This document shows, one piece after another, positions 12,632 through 24,555 of a stretch of 64,000 bases of DNA. The notes under the pieces were generated by a model. The model was not told the origin of the DNA, searched no databases, and was given only the letters and a program-made list of their open reading frames with translations. The stretch's first letter is position 1; each line of letters begins with the position of its first letter. The DNA is from Fistularia commersonii (Eukaryota; Chordata; Actinopteri; Syngnathiformes; Fistulariidae). The stretch covers positions 16,283,179-16,347,178 of the forward strand of contig JBBMNZ010000002.1 in NCBI GenBank assembly GCA_037954325.1, written 5' to 3'. The position numbers and the translations under genes were made by a program.

Positions 12632-15600
12632 CTATGATTTTTCTCCATTCTTCAGCGCTTGTGATTCTGCCTGTGATGACGTCTGAGTTTCAGCTTCCAC
12701 GTGAGTCTGGTCCGGCATCTTCACCAGTACCTGCGGTAATGTTTGCCGATTCTTTGTCTGCTCAGTCACTCTGTGCTGTGTCTTGCTCTGCCAGTTTGTA
12801 TCTGTTTGTGTGCACATCTCCATCCTCTGGTCATTCCTTCTTTTTGGCAGATTGTCAATTGAGTTGTATTTAGAGCACAAATCCTTCATGTCAAGGAGTC
12901 CCTGTTCTAGAAATTTGACAAATTTTGTTGAACTTGTCTGTGGGCACTCCCAGAAACTTGACACACAGAAGATAATGTGGTCAGACTGAGGGTTGTAGCA
13001 TGCACCGTATCCATTTGGTATCACTGGTCCATAGCAGCAGAACATCTCCACGGTAGTAGGGACCTGAGAGAAGAGTTTCATGACTATGATCAAATAGCAC
13101 TGTTCAGTTTAAAGTTAAAAGGCAACAAATTGCAAAAAATGGAAGTTCTTTTTTTCTCAGTGTCGACCAAGTTTGATTTGATGAAACACAGCAGCTCAAA
13201 AACTGCTGCAATGATACATTTGGTAATTATCTAATGTGCAAGCTGTTTGAATCAATGTGATATATTTTCATGCATTTTGTAATACATATTTGAATATTGC
13301 CATGGTTATTTTGAAATTGAAATTATGTACTGTTTACGAAAAAGGTAATTGGTTTGAAGAATTCTAAGTTATGGAGCATTATATCATAGTCCACCAAAAA
13401 AGGGTGCCTGCATCCCTATACATAATACGTTTCAGCAATTAAACTTGTCAAATATTTTAAATTTGACTGACACTGTTGTTGAAAACATTGTAATAAATAG
13501 TGCAGTTACGTGTATTATTATATCACAATTTGCAGTCAGGCAAATGACATTGCTGCTTTCACATGTTACTTAATTTTTTATTTTTTTTAATGAAGTAGAA
13601 TTGTATCACATTATTCAAGTTATTACTTAACACATTTCTGACTCAGATAGAATGCAAATGAATACGGAATAGATAAAATGAAACTATACCTGACTTGTTG
13701 AGAGAATGAATTGATTGCTGATGAGGTAGGCTTCATCTTTGAATATCTCCGGCTTCTCTATCTCAAGTTCATTTGCAATTTCACGTAATCCTAGTAAATG
13801 ATTGTCAATAGCCATCCCTGTAATAGCCTCAAAAGGAAAATTCACAAATATGTTACAAAGGTTTACTTTATCGAGAAAATCTGACATTGTAACAATTCGG
13901 AGAGGGTTATAAATAGCTTACCAGGATAGTGTACTTTGTCTGTGCTGTTATGGCACTTTTTAACTTCTCCATCTTTTCTGCATCCTGGGGGAGAAAAATA
14001 TCCAAAGTCAGAGCAAGTAACCACAAATATAACACATTTAGAGCAAAGAAAACTGATAGTCTTACATCATTATATTGCGGTAGCACTCATTCACCATGAC
14101 ATCCATACTCAAACATCTTACGCTTGTGCTCAGTGTCCCATCGGTCATTGCTTTAGCAAAGGCCAGGGCCTCTGGTGTGGCTGAACGAATGTTGTCCACT
14201 CTTCCCTCCTTAAACCGCCGTATAGAGGCACTCTCATAGGTAGACACCAAACTGCCGTGGCATCTAGCATTTACACAGGAAATGTCATATTGTTTGCCTG
14301 GAACCAATAACTTATCAATCATTTCATTAGGAGCCTTTCTTAACCTGTAGTAGGCTAGCTGAAGAGCAACTTGGATATAGGCATCTGGACTCATTTTCTG
14401 TTTCTTGATGAACTCTTTTCCATAATCGCAGAATGTTTGGACATTCATGTCCAGATTTTTCACCAGCCTGGGTAAATTAGGACACATTTTGTTGGTGTCT
14501 AAAATGTTTGTGCATTTCAATTGACCTCATTCTATACAGACCGCAGTAATCCCAGACCTCTGGAGTTTGTCAGCGGATGAGGCAAGGTGCTTGTGAATCT
14601 CTGATGTACACTTCCAGCGAAGCCGTCTCGGAGCAGGCAGCTCGCTTACACTGGCAGCTCTGACCAGCTTGGATGGACTGCCTGTCCTGATGTCACACAA
14701 ATATATAGATATCTGGATGAAGTTTTACTTTGGTTCTTAAAATAAGAGCACTCATTGTACATCAGTTTATATTCTCAATTCTCCACATGCAATTAGAAAA
14801 AAAATAACCCTGCAAATTATTTTTCCCTATATATCCTTTAAAGTTTAATACAAGAAATAAAAATTAAAAACATCTATTTCAAATTGAATCTGATTATGAA
14901 TCTGACACAGGATGTAAAGAAAATTGCAACGACAGGAACATAACAACTTGGAACCCCCCATAATAATGGCAAGTATGCACTATTTTTGGACTTTTACATA
15001 TATGTCAGAGAATTTAAACACATATTTCAATATCCATGCATCGTGTGCTTACATGTATTTGAGTAGATATTCGGTACACTGTACGAGAACGATCCCTTCA
15101 AATGGCGAGTGCTCACACACAACTCCACAGCAGCCATCAGCTCCTACAACAAACTGACACGGTAATGATGTTTTCAGTCAGTGAGAAAAAAATCCAGAGT
15201 TGTATCTAATTCTTAAAATTTAATTTCTCTACTCGCTGTTGCTACATGTTCTGCCAAATTGAATACATTTCTACCATGTTATAACCTTTGGGAAAAGAAT
15301 AATTCGGTTTCTGATTATCATATATTACAATTCACTCGAGTCATCTGAATTCTTTATCAAAACATACCATATACATCAGAAACAATCCTAATGACATTGC
15401 CGATCTGACGATGTGTCTTCGGTGGGATTTCTCCTCAGAATTTTTCAAGAGGCTTTCCGGATTTGGCAGAGGATTAGTTGAAAGTGCATTTTAGCTACTG
15501 CAGTGATGAATATGAACACGTTTCAGAATAAAAATTAAAAGCATTAGCCGTATATAAGCCCTGTCTCATGAACTATTCTTCAACCAGAGGTTCCCAATTA

Positions 15601-18600
15601 TGCAGCCTCGCACACTGTCAAAAGACTAACCTGCATGGGTTTGTCATACCAACGGTTGCCCCCATTCTTGGCCAGTCCTCCTCCATGCAGCATCAACATG
15701 GCACGTGTGCTGTCACACAGCTCTGCCCCACTTGCCTCATCCAGACACACCAAGCAAAGACAGCGCTCAATCATGTCCAGAGAGTCCCTGTTGGTTGACT
15801 CTAGAACAACACGTTTCATTTAGCGGACCAGATAGACACATCACTTTGGCAAAAACCTAACTTCAGACATTTTTTTTAATTAAAAAAAAGGACCTCTCAT
15901 GAGCGCACTGCGAGATTCCGCCCACTCTGTCCGTCCATCAGAGGTGAGAAGTCCGATAGCTGGGAGAGTCTCTTCGTCACTATCTGCCATTTTGATGATT
16001 TTCTCAAGCTGTGTCAGCAGGTCCCTTTCATTCAGTCGGCGGAAATTAATCACCACATCTAGCACAAAGAACTGGACACAGGTTTAAATGGGTATAAGCT
16101 ATTTTAGTGCTTTTATTCTTTGTGTCAGAGCTCCATGGTGTCTTGGAATTAATGCTGCTGGCTATAGAACCACCATGGAAGTGGAGAATATTTTTTCTCA
16201 TCACATGGGCACCAAGATGTCTGGGCAGTTGGTCTATGGTTGTGGGTGAGGCAGTATTTTGCTTCCCACCATAACAGCCTTTATTCGATAGTTAGAGATT
16301 TTTATTTTCAAACTATCTTTCCTTTCATACTAAAAATCATGATCAATAACCTACTGTGTGTAGAGGTTTAACAGGAATGGTGAGTTTGGAATACATTTTT
16401 TAGAGATTTCGCTCAGATTACCGTCCACACTGGATGTGTACCCGTCATTAATGCCAATCTCGGAATGGATTTGTAAGGTGATTGTAATGCCCAAAATACA
16501 AACTGTATGATATAATATAAGATATATACATACGTTTGACCCATATATTTAAAGAGTTATCCTTGTTTAAAGAGTTATCCTTTAAAAATGGCGACATAGC
16601 TCAGGTAAGTCAGTACTTCATTAAAAGTTGCTGATGAAAAGCCGAAAAGTTACTCAAATAGTAAGCCTGACAGTGAAAAATGTGTTGTCTTTCTTCCAAT
16701 GCAAAAAACCATCCGGCCAAACAACTTATTCATTCACCTTCTCTGGGTATTGGCATCTCCAACAAATTTCTTATGTGTTAAATGGAGAGAAAATTAATTT
16801 GGGCAGTAAGATAAGAATTCAACAATTACATTTACTGCATGAAATTGTATAAGCGCACCGCAGCAACTGCGCTTAACGAGGACAGCCCTTGAATCAGACT
16901 TAATTGTTAATGCTGCTACAAATTTCTTTTCCACTGAAAAGATTATGTTTAAACTGCTCTGTCTTGAAACATGCCATATTTATTGCTATGTCATGGTTTC
17001 CTTGACATTTACTTGGTGATTAAGCGATTATCAGTAATATAAACAGCAATATAATCAGCTGCTTCGATATGACCTCATATTATTCATTGTCAATACCAGT
17101 TATCTTACATGTATGATAAAATAATATACAAAATCATTACACTTATCCTGGATGCACTGTTTGTTAATCCTGAGATTGATAAATGTATTAGGAAAATGTT
17201 AGAAAAACCTTAAATCACTGTTCTCTTAGAAGTTGGGATAAGCAATAGTTGCATTATCTTATCCTATATGAAAAGATTATTGTGAGTGTACATAACAATC
17301 TAGCAATAGCATAAGTTTACCCACTTTCAATATCCCGTGAAAGTGCAACATAAATGATGGTGAAAAATTATTGGCTGTTGAGTAAATGTCAACCAGGCGA
17401 ACCAGCCGAGGTTCGGCAATGCCAGACTACATATGTCACGCATCCTCCTTCTAATTACCTTAACAGAGAGCAGTTGTCAGTGAGCTGTGGCTGCTAATTA
17501 GTCAGCAATTACATTCACATACTGCCTGCAGAGCCATTCTTTATTCAAGAATATTCAAGGTACGATCTTTGTTTTGATTTGACAGAGACACAGTGTGTGG
17601 TCTCCCACTCACTGAAACTATCATTGTGAACAGTGTTTTCTGTGTCATGCAGCCTTCATCAGCAGATGAAATGGTCCAGGTTGTCACAGAGATGGATGTG
17701 TTGGCATTTGGGCTCAGTAGCTGCTCTTATTTTATTAACTGTCTTTTTAAAATATCTAATATATTTTGCTTTGTTATATGTGTGCCAATCTGTGGATACC
17801 TCAAGTGATATCTGTGGATCACTTGAGAATCGTAAAGAAAAATGTTGATGCGTCATCACATTATGACTAGAGACAAGTGTATTTCCTTTTCTTACATGTC
17901 CCGAAGGCTGCTTCCGTTTGCCAAAGACGAAAGCATCTTAAAAGGTCAGAATCGAATCTAATAATAAGTTGTAACCTTTTTGTCAAACAAATAACGACGA
18001 TCATGAATTAGATTTTCGTACTGTCTTACCTGATTTTTACATGCCACAATAATATGTTCTGGTTCTGGCATCACACAACTCTCCTGGGCCACCAGTGTGT
18101 CTCGCTCAGGCCCTGGGAGCCGGTAGGAGGTGAAGAGGCGATAGTACTGCTCCATGCAGAGGGGAGTTCCAGCAAGCTGACCCCGGGCATAGTCCACAGG
18201 CAAAGCATGTCTGCAAGCAGATGAAACTTTTTTGGTCCTCGGTTATCTCTGCAAAGAAGGTAATTTGATTTTTTTTTCCCTGAAATAAGTTTTTTTTTAA
18301 TTTGTTTGGAAGACCATTCAAAGGAAAAAACATTGTTTATTTGCATAAAAAGGGTTGTAGCTGAGAACACATTGCATTTTGATTTCTCAGAAACAACATT
18401 TGGTGCTCAGGGGACATCACTTTGTGAGCCTTTCTCAAGTTAAACATGTGGAAATATTTCCTTGTTAACGGAACACATATTACTTTGCTTGAACTCTTAC
18501 ACACTGACTTACGCATCAAGAAGAGTCTTGTACTCCAGAACTCCAGATATGAGGTGTGCAGCAAACCTGGGAGAAAGAAATACCATCATCTGTTATATAC

Positions 18601-19633
18601 TTCTCAGTTTTTCACTAATTGTTCTTTCTCAAGTGTTTTCTCTCATGTATGGGATGATGATTTTTATCTACTGTGTAGCTATGCAAAATCTAACAATGTG
18701 AATACTTTATCTAGTCAAGGAGCTGGCCTGTGATCAATACCATGGTTACCAAACAGGAGCCTTCAGTGTCTATCATACTGGCCTGCAGCCACCTGCCCTA
18801 ATGACCCTATCCGTCATTATGTTGCAGGGAATGTTCAATTTACTATAATCAATCAAAGCCACTTTCAAACTCATTTATACAGCATGCTTGACTGTCATCT
18901 CCCATTGGTTAAATATTACCTCTCTCTTTCCCTTCACTCACCACAAACATGCACACACATAAACACACACACACACACAAATTATCTTGCATGATATTCA
19001 GTATACTGTATATATACTTGAAAAGCTTTAGTATATATATATGTATATATATATACTTAAAATCGTGGGCCAATCTGAGACACATTCTATTCTATTCTAT
19101 TCTATTCTATTCTATTCTATTCTATTCTATTCTATTCTATTCAAAGCCAAAGCAAAATCTGCACACAATAATATCATTGATGCGCTCTTATTGTTCCAGT
19201 CCCGTGATGAGGGTTGAGTGTGTCTCGTACCTCAAAGAATCGATGGGAGCTCTGAAGTTCTGCTTTGGGAACACCATCGTGGGACTGGAATTGACAGGCA
19301 GAGCCAGTCTGTTGTTGAGGTACATATCATTTAACCAGTAGTCATACACCTGCAGGGAATGAAAGGGTGCACTGAATGAAAGCACAATCCCTTGTAATCT
19401 TTAAAGGTGAATTGAACAAATGTTCAACATCTGAAAAATGCTTGATTTGTCAGAGATTTTCAACACATTGGGAAGTTATTTAGTTCAAGTACGACAACTA
19501 ATAGATAAATAAATCAATAAAAAGCAAATAATAATAATAATAATAATAATGATAATAATATTAAATCCATAAATTATGATAATATATGCATTTATTTTTA
19601 TTTTGTGCTTATTAGAACTGATGAGACTCATTT

Positions 19634-19685
<52 letters not shown>

Positions 19686-19991
19686 CAGAGGAATCAAAAA
19701 CACACAAATAAATCTGGAAAATGTCTTTGACAAATCATGATATTTTTGTTCTCGAATGAAAACCACATAGTTGGTCAGAAAAATGAAATACGAATTTACC
19801 CAATTCGCCTTGTCTTCCCTCCTTTCGCCAAGCTGGCTTTGTAATAACTCCCCCAGTCCTCCAGCAGCACCAAACTGTTCTACTATAGTTTGGGTTTTAT
19901 TGAACTGCTCCTCGGTGAGCAGGTGTTTCATACACCTCAGATACATGTCCAAAGTGCTTTTCAGTTCGGGGAGAGGGAGCTTGGGCAGGTT
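12632..19991 (-). CDS. chat: Choline O-acetyltransferase (CHAT)
   Basis: This enzyme makes acetylcholine from acetyl-CoA and choline in cholinergic nerve terminals. Coding exons, in transcription order, are 19800-19991, 19231-19349, 18513-18566, 18030-18210, 15894-16071, 15631-15800, 15053-15153, 14558-14686, 14345-14467, 14122-14263, 13922-13984, 13690-13827 and 12632-13063. They total 2022 nt and stay in frame (673 aa plus stop). The first exon carries the carnitine/choline acyltransferase signature LPKLPLPELKSTLDMYL. The second signature spans RWYDKPMQ|FVVGADGCCG and ends in VVCEHSPFEG, whose His is the family's catalytic base. Other conserved blocks are VYDYWLNDMYLNNRLALPVN, GQLAGTPLC, PEPEHIIVACKNQ, SADKLQRLVKNLD, STYESASIRRF, RVDNIRSATPEALAF and AITGMAIDNHLLGLRE. 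The first exon is spliced onto an upstream exon with the start codon, which I could not fix. It shares its strand and locus with VAChT. Confidence 0.95.
14264..14344 (-). other. 81-nt in-frame CHAT intron with no stop codon
   Basis: The intron has donor GTTAAG and acceptor GCTAG. Splicing gives YYR-CHGSLVSTYES, which aligns without gaps to the mammalian junction. The intron is 27 codons long, contains no in-frame stop and is flanked so that retention keeps the frame. A retained transcript would insert 27 residues before STYESASIRRF. Confidence 0.75.
16072..18029 (-). other. Large CHAT intron, no other gene seen
   Basis: This is the intron of about 2 kb between CHAT exons 18030-18210 and 15894-16071. 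It is AT-rich, with a short direct duplication of TTTAAAGAGTTATCCT near 16550-16582. I recognise no exon or mobile element. Confidence 0.5.
19020..19141. repeat. TA-rich tract and (TTCTA)n pentanucleotide repeat
   Basis: A TATATATATGTATATATATATA stretch near 19035-19056 is followed by about eleven copies of TTCTA (19085-19141). It lies in the CHAT intron upstream of the exon ending at 18566. Confidence 0.95.
19638..19684. repeat. (CA)n microsatellite in CHAT intron
   Basis: A pure CA run lies between CHAT exons 19231-19349 and 19800-19991, near an imperfect TAA trinucleotide run (19528-19561). Confidence 0.95.
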
Positions 19992-20789
19992 CTAGAACAG
20001 AATGTGGTGTTAAAATTAAAATTCCAGTGTTCATCGATATCTCTTCCAAAACTTAGTCTTCAATTACAGGTCAATGCATGTAAAACATTCGCAGGCAAAA
20101 ATCCTAGGATGCTTGAAGTTCCATATTGCAGTAGCTTTAATAATGTATTAACTACCTGTAATTAAAATTTGGCTTAGGTGTAAATGATACATGATATTTT
20201 CACAAAATAGATAAGAGTGTAACTTTCCTTACTTTATCTCAAATAAAGTCAGTCTTCAACACGATCAATTTCTCTATACTTTAAAAATTCATGCAATATT
20301 TTGCTGTCTGAAGTTGTTTGAGGTACAGATCTAGTGGACATTCCGATGCAGTGGCTTAGAAATAAAGCAGTTAAAAGATGATTACTTCTCCATCCCCAAG
20401 ATCTTTGGAGGGCTTTTGATGAAGTGACATGTTGGTGGTGGGGAAGGAGCAGGTTGAACCCCCCTGGAGACACACATGCACGTACAGTCACACACGCACA
20501 CACACAAACAGAAACACACACAAACATTTAGTTTTATTTGTCTCATTGGGTAATTTGCTCCAACATAACACTTTGAGCTGATCAACATTTCAAGGCTTCG
20601 CCACTGTGAACCTGTACTGTAAGAAATAACTCAGCAGAATTTGGATTAGAAAAAGAAAATATGCACCTGAAGATATTTTCTTATTTGCACTTCAGTTCCC
20701 CAAAAATAACTTAAGGCAATACACTCACTGAAGTGAGTCGATGCCACACAATTCATTAGATAATTGGAATTTAAAAAAAAATCAGGTGT

Positions 20790-20960
20790 ACTCACCGGTA
20801 AGCAAAATACAATCGCTCTAGCGTTGGAGGCTTAGCCAAAAAGTTTTTCAAGCTTGGTCCTTCCCTTCTGAAGTCCGTTTGGAGAGGAAGTCTTTTTGGC
20901 CGTTACTGCTTGGATCATTTTGAACATCTTTCAACTCCCAGCTTGACAAGAGCCCGGGTC
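20790..20960 (-). other. Candidate non-coding 5' exon of CHAT
   Basis: On the minus strand a strong donor (CCG|GTGAGTAC, at 20795/20796) ends a moderately GC-rich stretch. It lies between VAChT and the first CHAT coding exon, where the family has its untranslated exon(s). It contains a short upstream reading frame (20927 down to 20832; 31 codons, starting MFKMIQAV) that stops before the donor. The only alternative is that it is intronic sequence with a fortuitous donor. The acceptor or transcription start is not defined. Confidence 0.35.
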
Positions 20961-21866
20961 CGTCGCAGGCTCAGGAGAGATGCTGAGAGGGTACCAGACC
21001 CTCCCGGCTGCCAGGCTCCTCCCAGAAGTCCTGCTATTCGCCGACAACTTTATTCGGCCCTTTACTCGTTCACGCCGCCTTATTTAGACGTCTGCCACAG
21101 ACATTTCGGGACAAATGGAGAATCTTCTACAAGGAACCTCTTGTTTGGAATTTCAGTGTCTCCCCCGCCCCTTCTCAGACTCCCGTCCCTTTGCATCAAA
21201 GTTGTGTAATTGATTTACTTCTAGACCTTTAAAAAATTGTGCAAACTTTTACAAAGAGCCAAAAAAAAAAAAAAAGAAATTCTCACCACTGCATGCTCCT
21301 TTTTGGGGGGTGAAACATTACATTTAAATGACATGGACTTGATTTACTTTCGCTTGTTTCACTTGATGGGGGGGGCGCAAAATGTTGCAGGCCCTCGTTA
21401 CTTTTATTATTCAAATATGAATAATCCGATTGGTGTTAATGTTCATCCGGTGGTAATTATTATTCATCATGGAATTATTCATTGTGCGTCCATGCCGCTT
21501 GGACGATTGAATTCCACGTGCAAAGAAATAACAGAGAACGTCACATAATAATGATTTAATTATGTACATTGAATATACACATCTGTACAGCTGTAGTTCA
21601 TACATCGAGGCATTCCATTCCAGAATGACATGATCGAAAATAAATTTAAAAATGCGATATTAGAACGCTAATTCAAACCTTTTCCACATATATAGATATA
21701 TATTTTTTCTTCATCTTTCTATATCTGTTCTGTGACACACAGTATTACATATTGAATCTAGCAGCGCAACCCTGGCAAAATGAATACAGTTTACATTAAA
21801 AGACGAGTACTTTTTAATTACCTGTTTTGTTAAAATGCATTTACACGATCCCTGAATACGATGTGA

Positions 21867-21872
21867 TTTATT
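21867..21872 (-). terminator. Possible VAChT polyadenylation signal
   Basis: TTTATT on the + strand (AATAAA on the coding strand) lies about 280 nt downstream of the VAChT stop. No transcript evidence. Confidence 0.35.
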
Positions 21873-22149
21873 ACCCACACAGCTGATCGATGATGCTGAC
21901 AAAATTGGCCGCGTCTCTCTGAACAAATTCCTTCACAATGCTATCGCGTAAAGATTTTTTTTTAAACTTAAGAGTTACTTGATTTGATAATACCCGGAGG
22001 AACCGGAAGCAGCAAATAATTGATGATATTACGCCATTCTGATCATGTTATGCAATCGATCAGGTCGGACAGGAAGCACACAACTCTACGTGGGCACTTT
22101 GACAGGTTTTCTTTTTTTGTGTGTTTGTTTGAACACAGTTTTAAGTTTC

Positions 22150-23706
22150 TTATGCGTATTCCCCTCCCGAGGACTCCTCTTCCGAGGGTGAGCGCTGCGC
22201 AAACGTCTCCGTGCCGTTCTCGTCGATCGTCGCGCACAGCCCCTTCCTCTTCTTCTCCCGCTGCTCCATCTTGATGGTGTCGTAGAGTCCCGTGGGCCCG
22301 TCCTCCAGGAGCATGTTCCGCTCCGAGAACGACGGTCTCATCTGCGCCACGTTCTTCAGCAGCAGCAGCGCCGGCGCGTAAAGCACGTTGGCCAGGCCCA
22401 TGCCCAGGTTGAGCTGCACGAAGCCCAGGTCGTGGACGATCTGCCCCGCCACTACGGGCCCCAGGGCATAGGCCACGCAGTAGGAGATGTCCGCGATGGC
22501 GTACACGCTGCCGTACACGGACACGTGGCGCACGTCCACCAGGAAGGCGAGAGTCGGCAGGAGCGCCGTATCCACGAAGGCGATGCCGAAGCAGATTCCG
22601 CACAGAGGGATCATGAGCTGGCCGAAGTTCTTGCAGGCCGGCACGGTGCAGGAGCTGGCGCCGATGAACACCATGCCTATGGCCCCGTAGAACCACTGCA
22701 GGTGCGGGTACTTGGCCGCCAGCTTGACGGTGAGGAACACGCCGAGGACGTGCGGGAAGAAGGCGGGGAACCACGTCATGCCGATCTCCCACTGGTTGGC
22801 GTGCATGGTTTCCTCCATCCATTTGGCGATGGTTGGTTCGAGGAAGGCCAGCGGGATGTTGCAGATGGTCAGAGCACCGGCCACCACGGCGATGTATGGG
22901 TCTATCATCAGCCTGTGGATGGGGGTGCCCACGGGCATGTTCTCCCGCTCGCGGTTGGAGAACGGCTTCAGCACGAGGAGGCACATGATGCCGTCGGCGA
23001 GGCAGACGCACGCCAGGATCAGGAAAGGCACGCGTTTGCCCGCGAACTCGTAGAGGACCCCCCCGAACGGGGGCGCCACAAGGCTCCCGAACGAGATGAA
23101 GGCGAGGGCGATGCCCAGCGCCTTGCTCCTCTCGGCCTCCTCCGTGTACCTGTCGGCGATCAGGGCGATCCCCGAAGTGTCCGCGAACGCGGAGCCCAGA
23201 CCCTGCATGCTGCGCGCCAGGAAGAGCGTCGCGTAATTCTCGGCGAAGGCGAAAATGATCGTCGAGAGGAACATGACGTTGAGTCCGATGAAGAGCGGGA
23301 TGTCGTAGCCCACCCTGTCTATGAAGGTGCCGCTAAGCGGGTTGACTAGCAGCTGCAGGATGGCCTTAGAGGCGAACAGCACGCCTATCTGCACGTCGAA
23401 GTTGGACTTGGCCGTTTTGTGGACGGTGCCGTTGGTGGTGTTGGCGTGAGGCGCGGCGCGCTGCGCGTCGTCCGCCGCTTTCTGTAGTCCTTCAAGGTAG
23501 TCGGGGATGATTGGCACGATGACCATGTAAAGCATATTGTCTAGTAAAAGCACTATACACACTATCACCAGGATAATCCTGTTCTGCCGAACCGGATCTT
23601 GGATTACATTGCCTAGTTGTTTAGTTCTTTCCCCCATTTGGGACAGTTTAGACGCGGCTGTTTGCGCCAAATTGCCGGTCTGTCCCGGGGTTCCGTCCGG
23701 CTCCAT
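22150..23706 (-). CDS. slc18a3: Vesicular acetylcholine transporter (VAChT, SLC18A3)
   Basis: This is the proton antiporter that loads acetylcholine into synaptic vesicles, a 12-TM major facilitator of 518 aa (human about 532). It is encoded without introns, as in all vertebrates. TM1 (about 44-66) carries LLLDNMLYMVIVPIIPDY with the family's TM1 aspartate (Asp56). The first lumenal loop has two N-glycosylation sequons (Asn89 and Asn92). Loop 2-3 has the MFS motif near GTFIDRVGYD. RSMQGLGSAFADTSG and LAFISFGSLVAPPFGGVLYE follow. The cytoplasmic tail has the SERNMLLEDG dileucine signal (Leu466-467) used for vesicle sorting, then an acidic Ser-rich end. The ATG at 23706 is the first in frame. 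The gene lies about 2.2 kb upstream of the first CHAT coding exon on the same strand. Confidence 0.98.
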   Translation of the reverse strand: MEPDGTPGQTGNLAQTAASKLSQMGERTKQLGNVIQDPVRQNRIILVIVCIVLLLDNMLYMVIVPIIPDYLEGLQKAADDAQRAAPHANTTNGTVHKTAKSNFDVQIGVLFASKAILQLLVNPLSGTFIDRVGYDIPLFIGLNVMFLSTIIFAFAENYATLFLARSMQGLGSAFADTSGIALIADRYTEEAERSKALGIALAFISFGSLVAPPFGGVLYEFAGKRVPFLILACVCLADGIMCLLVLKPFSNRERENMPVGTPIHRLMIDPYIAVVAGALTICNIPLAFLEPTIAKWMEETMHANQWEIGMTWFPAFFPHVLGVFLTVKLAAKYPHLQWFYGAIGMVFIGASSCTVPACKNFGQLMIPLCGICFGIAFVDTALLPTLAFLVDVRHVSVYGSVYAIADISYCVAYALGPVVAGQIVHDLGFVQLNLGMGLANVLYAPALLLLKNVAQMRPSFSERNMLLEDGPTGLYDTIKMEQREKKRKGLCATIDENGTETFAQRSPSEEESSGGEYA

Positions 23707-24130
23707 GATTCCCGTCTCCTGCCTCGATTCTTGTTTCGAAAAAAAGTCCTCCCACCCCGCCGCAAAATTGATTATTTTTTTTAAAGAATTAACGCACGCT
23801 CATCTGATCCCAGTTCTTTTTTTTATTTAGTTTCGCCTGACAACTTTACCTCCTCCCCTCTGCGCTTTTCCGCTGTCGCGACACCGGCCGGTTTTTATCC
23901 CCTGTCGCGCCTCGTTTCCGCTGTCGCGGAGTCGTCTCTCGTCATCCAGGTGACGCGCAGGTCCCGCGCACGAAAAGTCAGCCCGGCCCGCACAACTGTC
24001 GGACATCCGGGCTGCTTCGGGTCCATCCGCCGCGGCTCTCCCGGACGCAGCCGGTTCGTCTCCGGTCACCTGTAACGGCCGTGAGCTCAAGTCATCGTTT
24101 CGCATCAGCCTGTCTGCTTTTTGTCGGCCG
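22150..24130. promoter_or_regulatory. CpG-rich block over VAChT and its 5' flank
   Basis: The VAChT coding exon and about 400 bp upstream are visibly GC- and CpG-rich (for example CCCGCCGCAAAATTG, GCGCGCTGCGCGTCGTC and the 23840-24130 stretch). Flanking DNA is AT-rich. This is probably a CpG island promoter for VAChT, read by eye and not computed. No convincing TATA box is seen. Confidence 0.5.
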
Positions 24131-24257
24131 CGGAAAGAACACACGCTGCAGCTTGTTGACTCCCCTAGGTCCCCCCCACCCCCACCTCCTCCCCCATCTT
24201 CGCCGAAGGCTGTGACGCACAGTCCTGCTCCTCTTCAGCAGTTCTTTAATGCTAATT

Positions 24258-24258
<1 letters not shown>

Positions 24259-24330
<72 letters not shown>
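24259..24330. repeat. (CA)n microsatellite
   Basis: A pure CA run of about 72 bp lies between the VAChT 5' flank and the RE1-like site. Confidence 0.95.
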
Positions 24331-24331
<1 letters not shown>

Positions 24332-24555
24332 CTCGCGTGGGCCGCTCCGGGCTGGCCCGATGCCTCTAGCCATCGTTCGGACTCTGATAGTACACGGAGA
24401 GTTCCTCCCCGAAGGTCGCACAACTGTATTGAAGTCCAGAAAGTTGGAAATGCCGTGGGATCTAAAAAAAATGATAAACGCAAAACATATAAAATAAACA
24501 ATAATTAAATAATCACAAGTGTAGTTATGATTTTGAAGCGTAAAATCCGAAACGT

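Noticed and set aside
20249..20527. Frame containing MSTRSVPQTT as the sure CHAT start exon
   Set aside because: The acceptor is fair, but a phase-0 donor is weak and the sequence does not clearly resemble known CHAT N-termini. Kept only as an open question.
22043..23011. 322-aa frame on the - strand overlapping VAChT
   Set aside because: Out-of-frame shadow of VAChT with an Arg/Pro/His-rich translation typical of GC-rich frame shifts.
22432..23349. 305-aa open frame on the + strand opposite VAChT
   Set aside because: Exactly antisense to the VAChT coding exon. It is open because of high GC3, and its His/Asp/Glu/Arg-rich translation matches no family.
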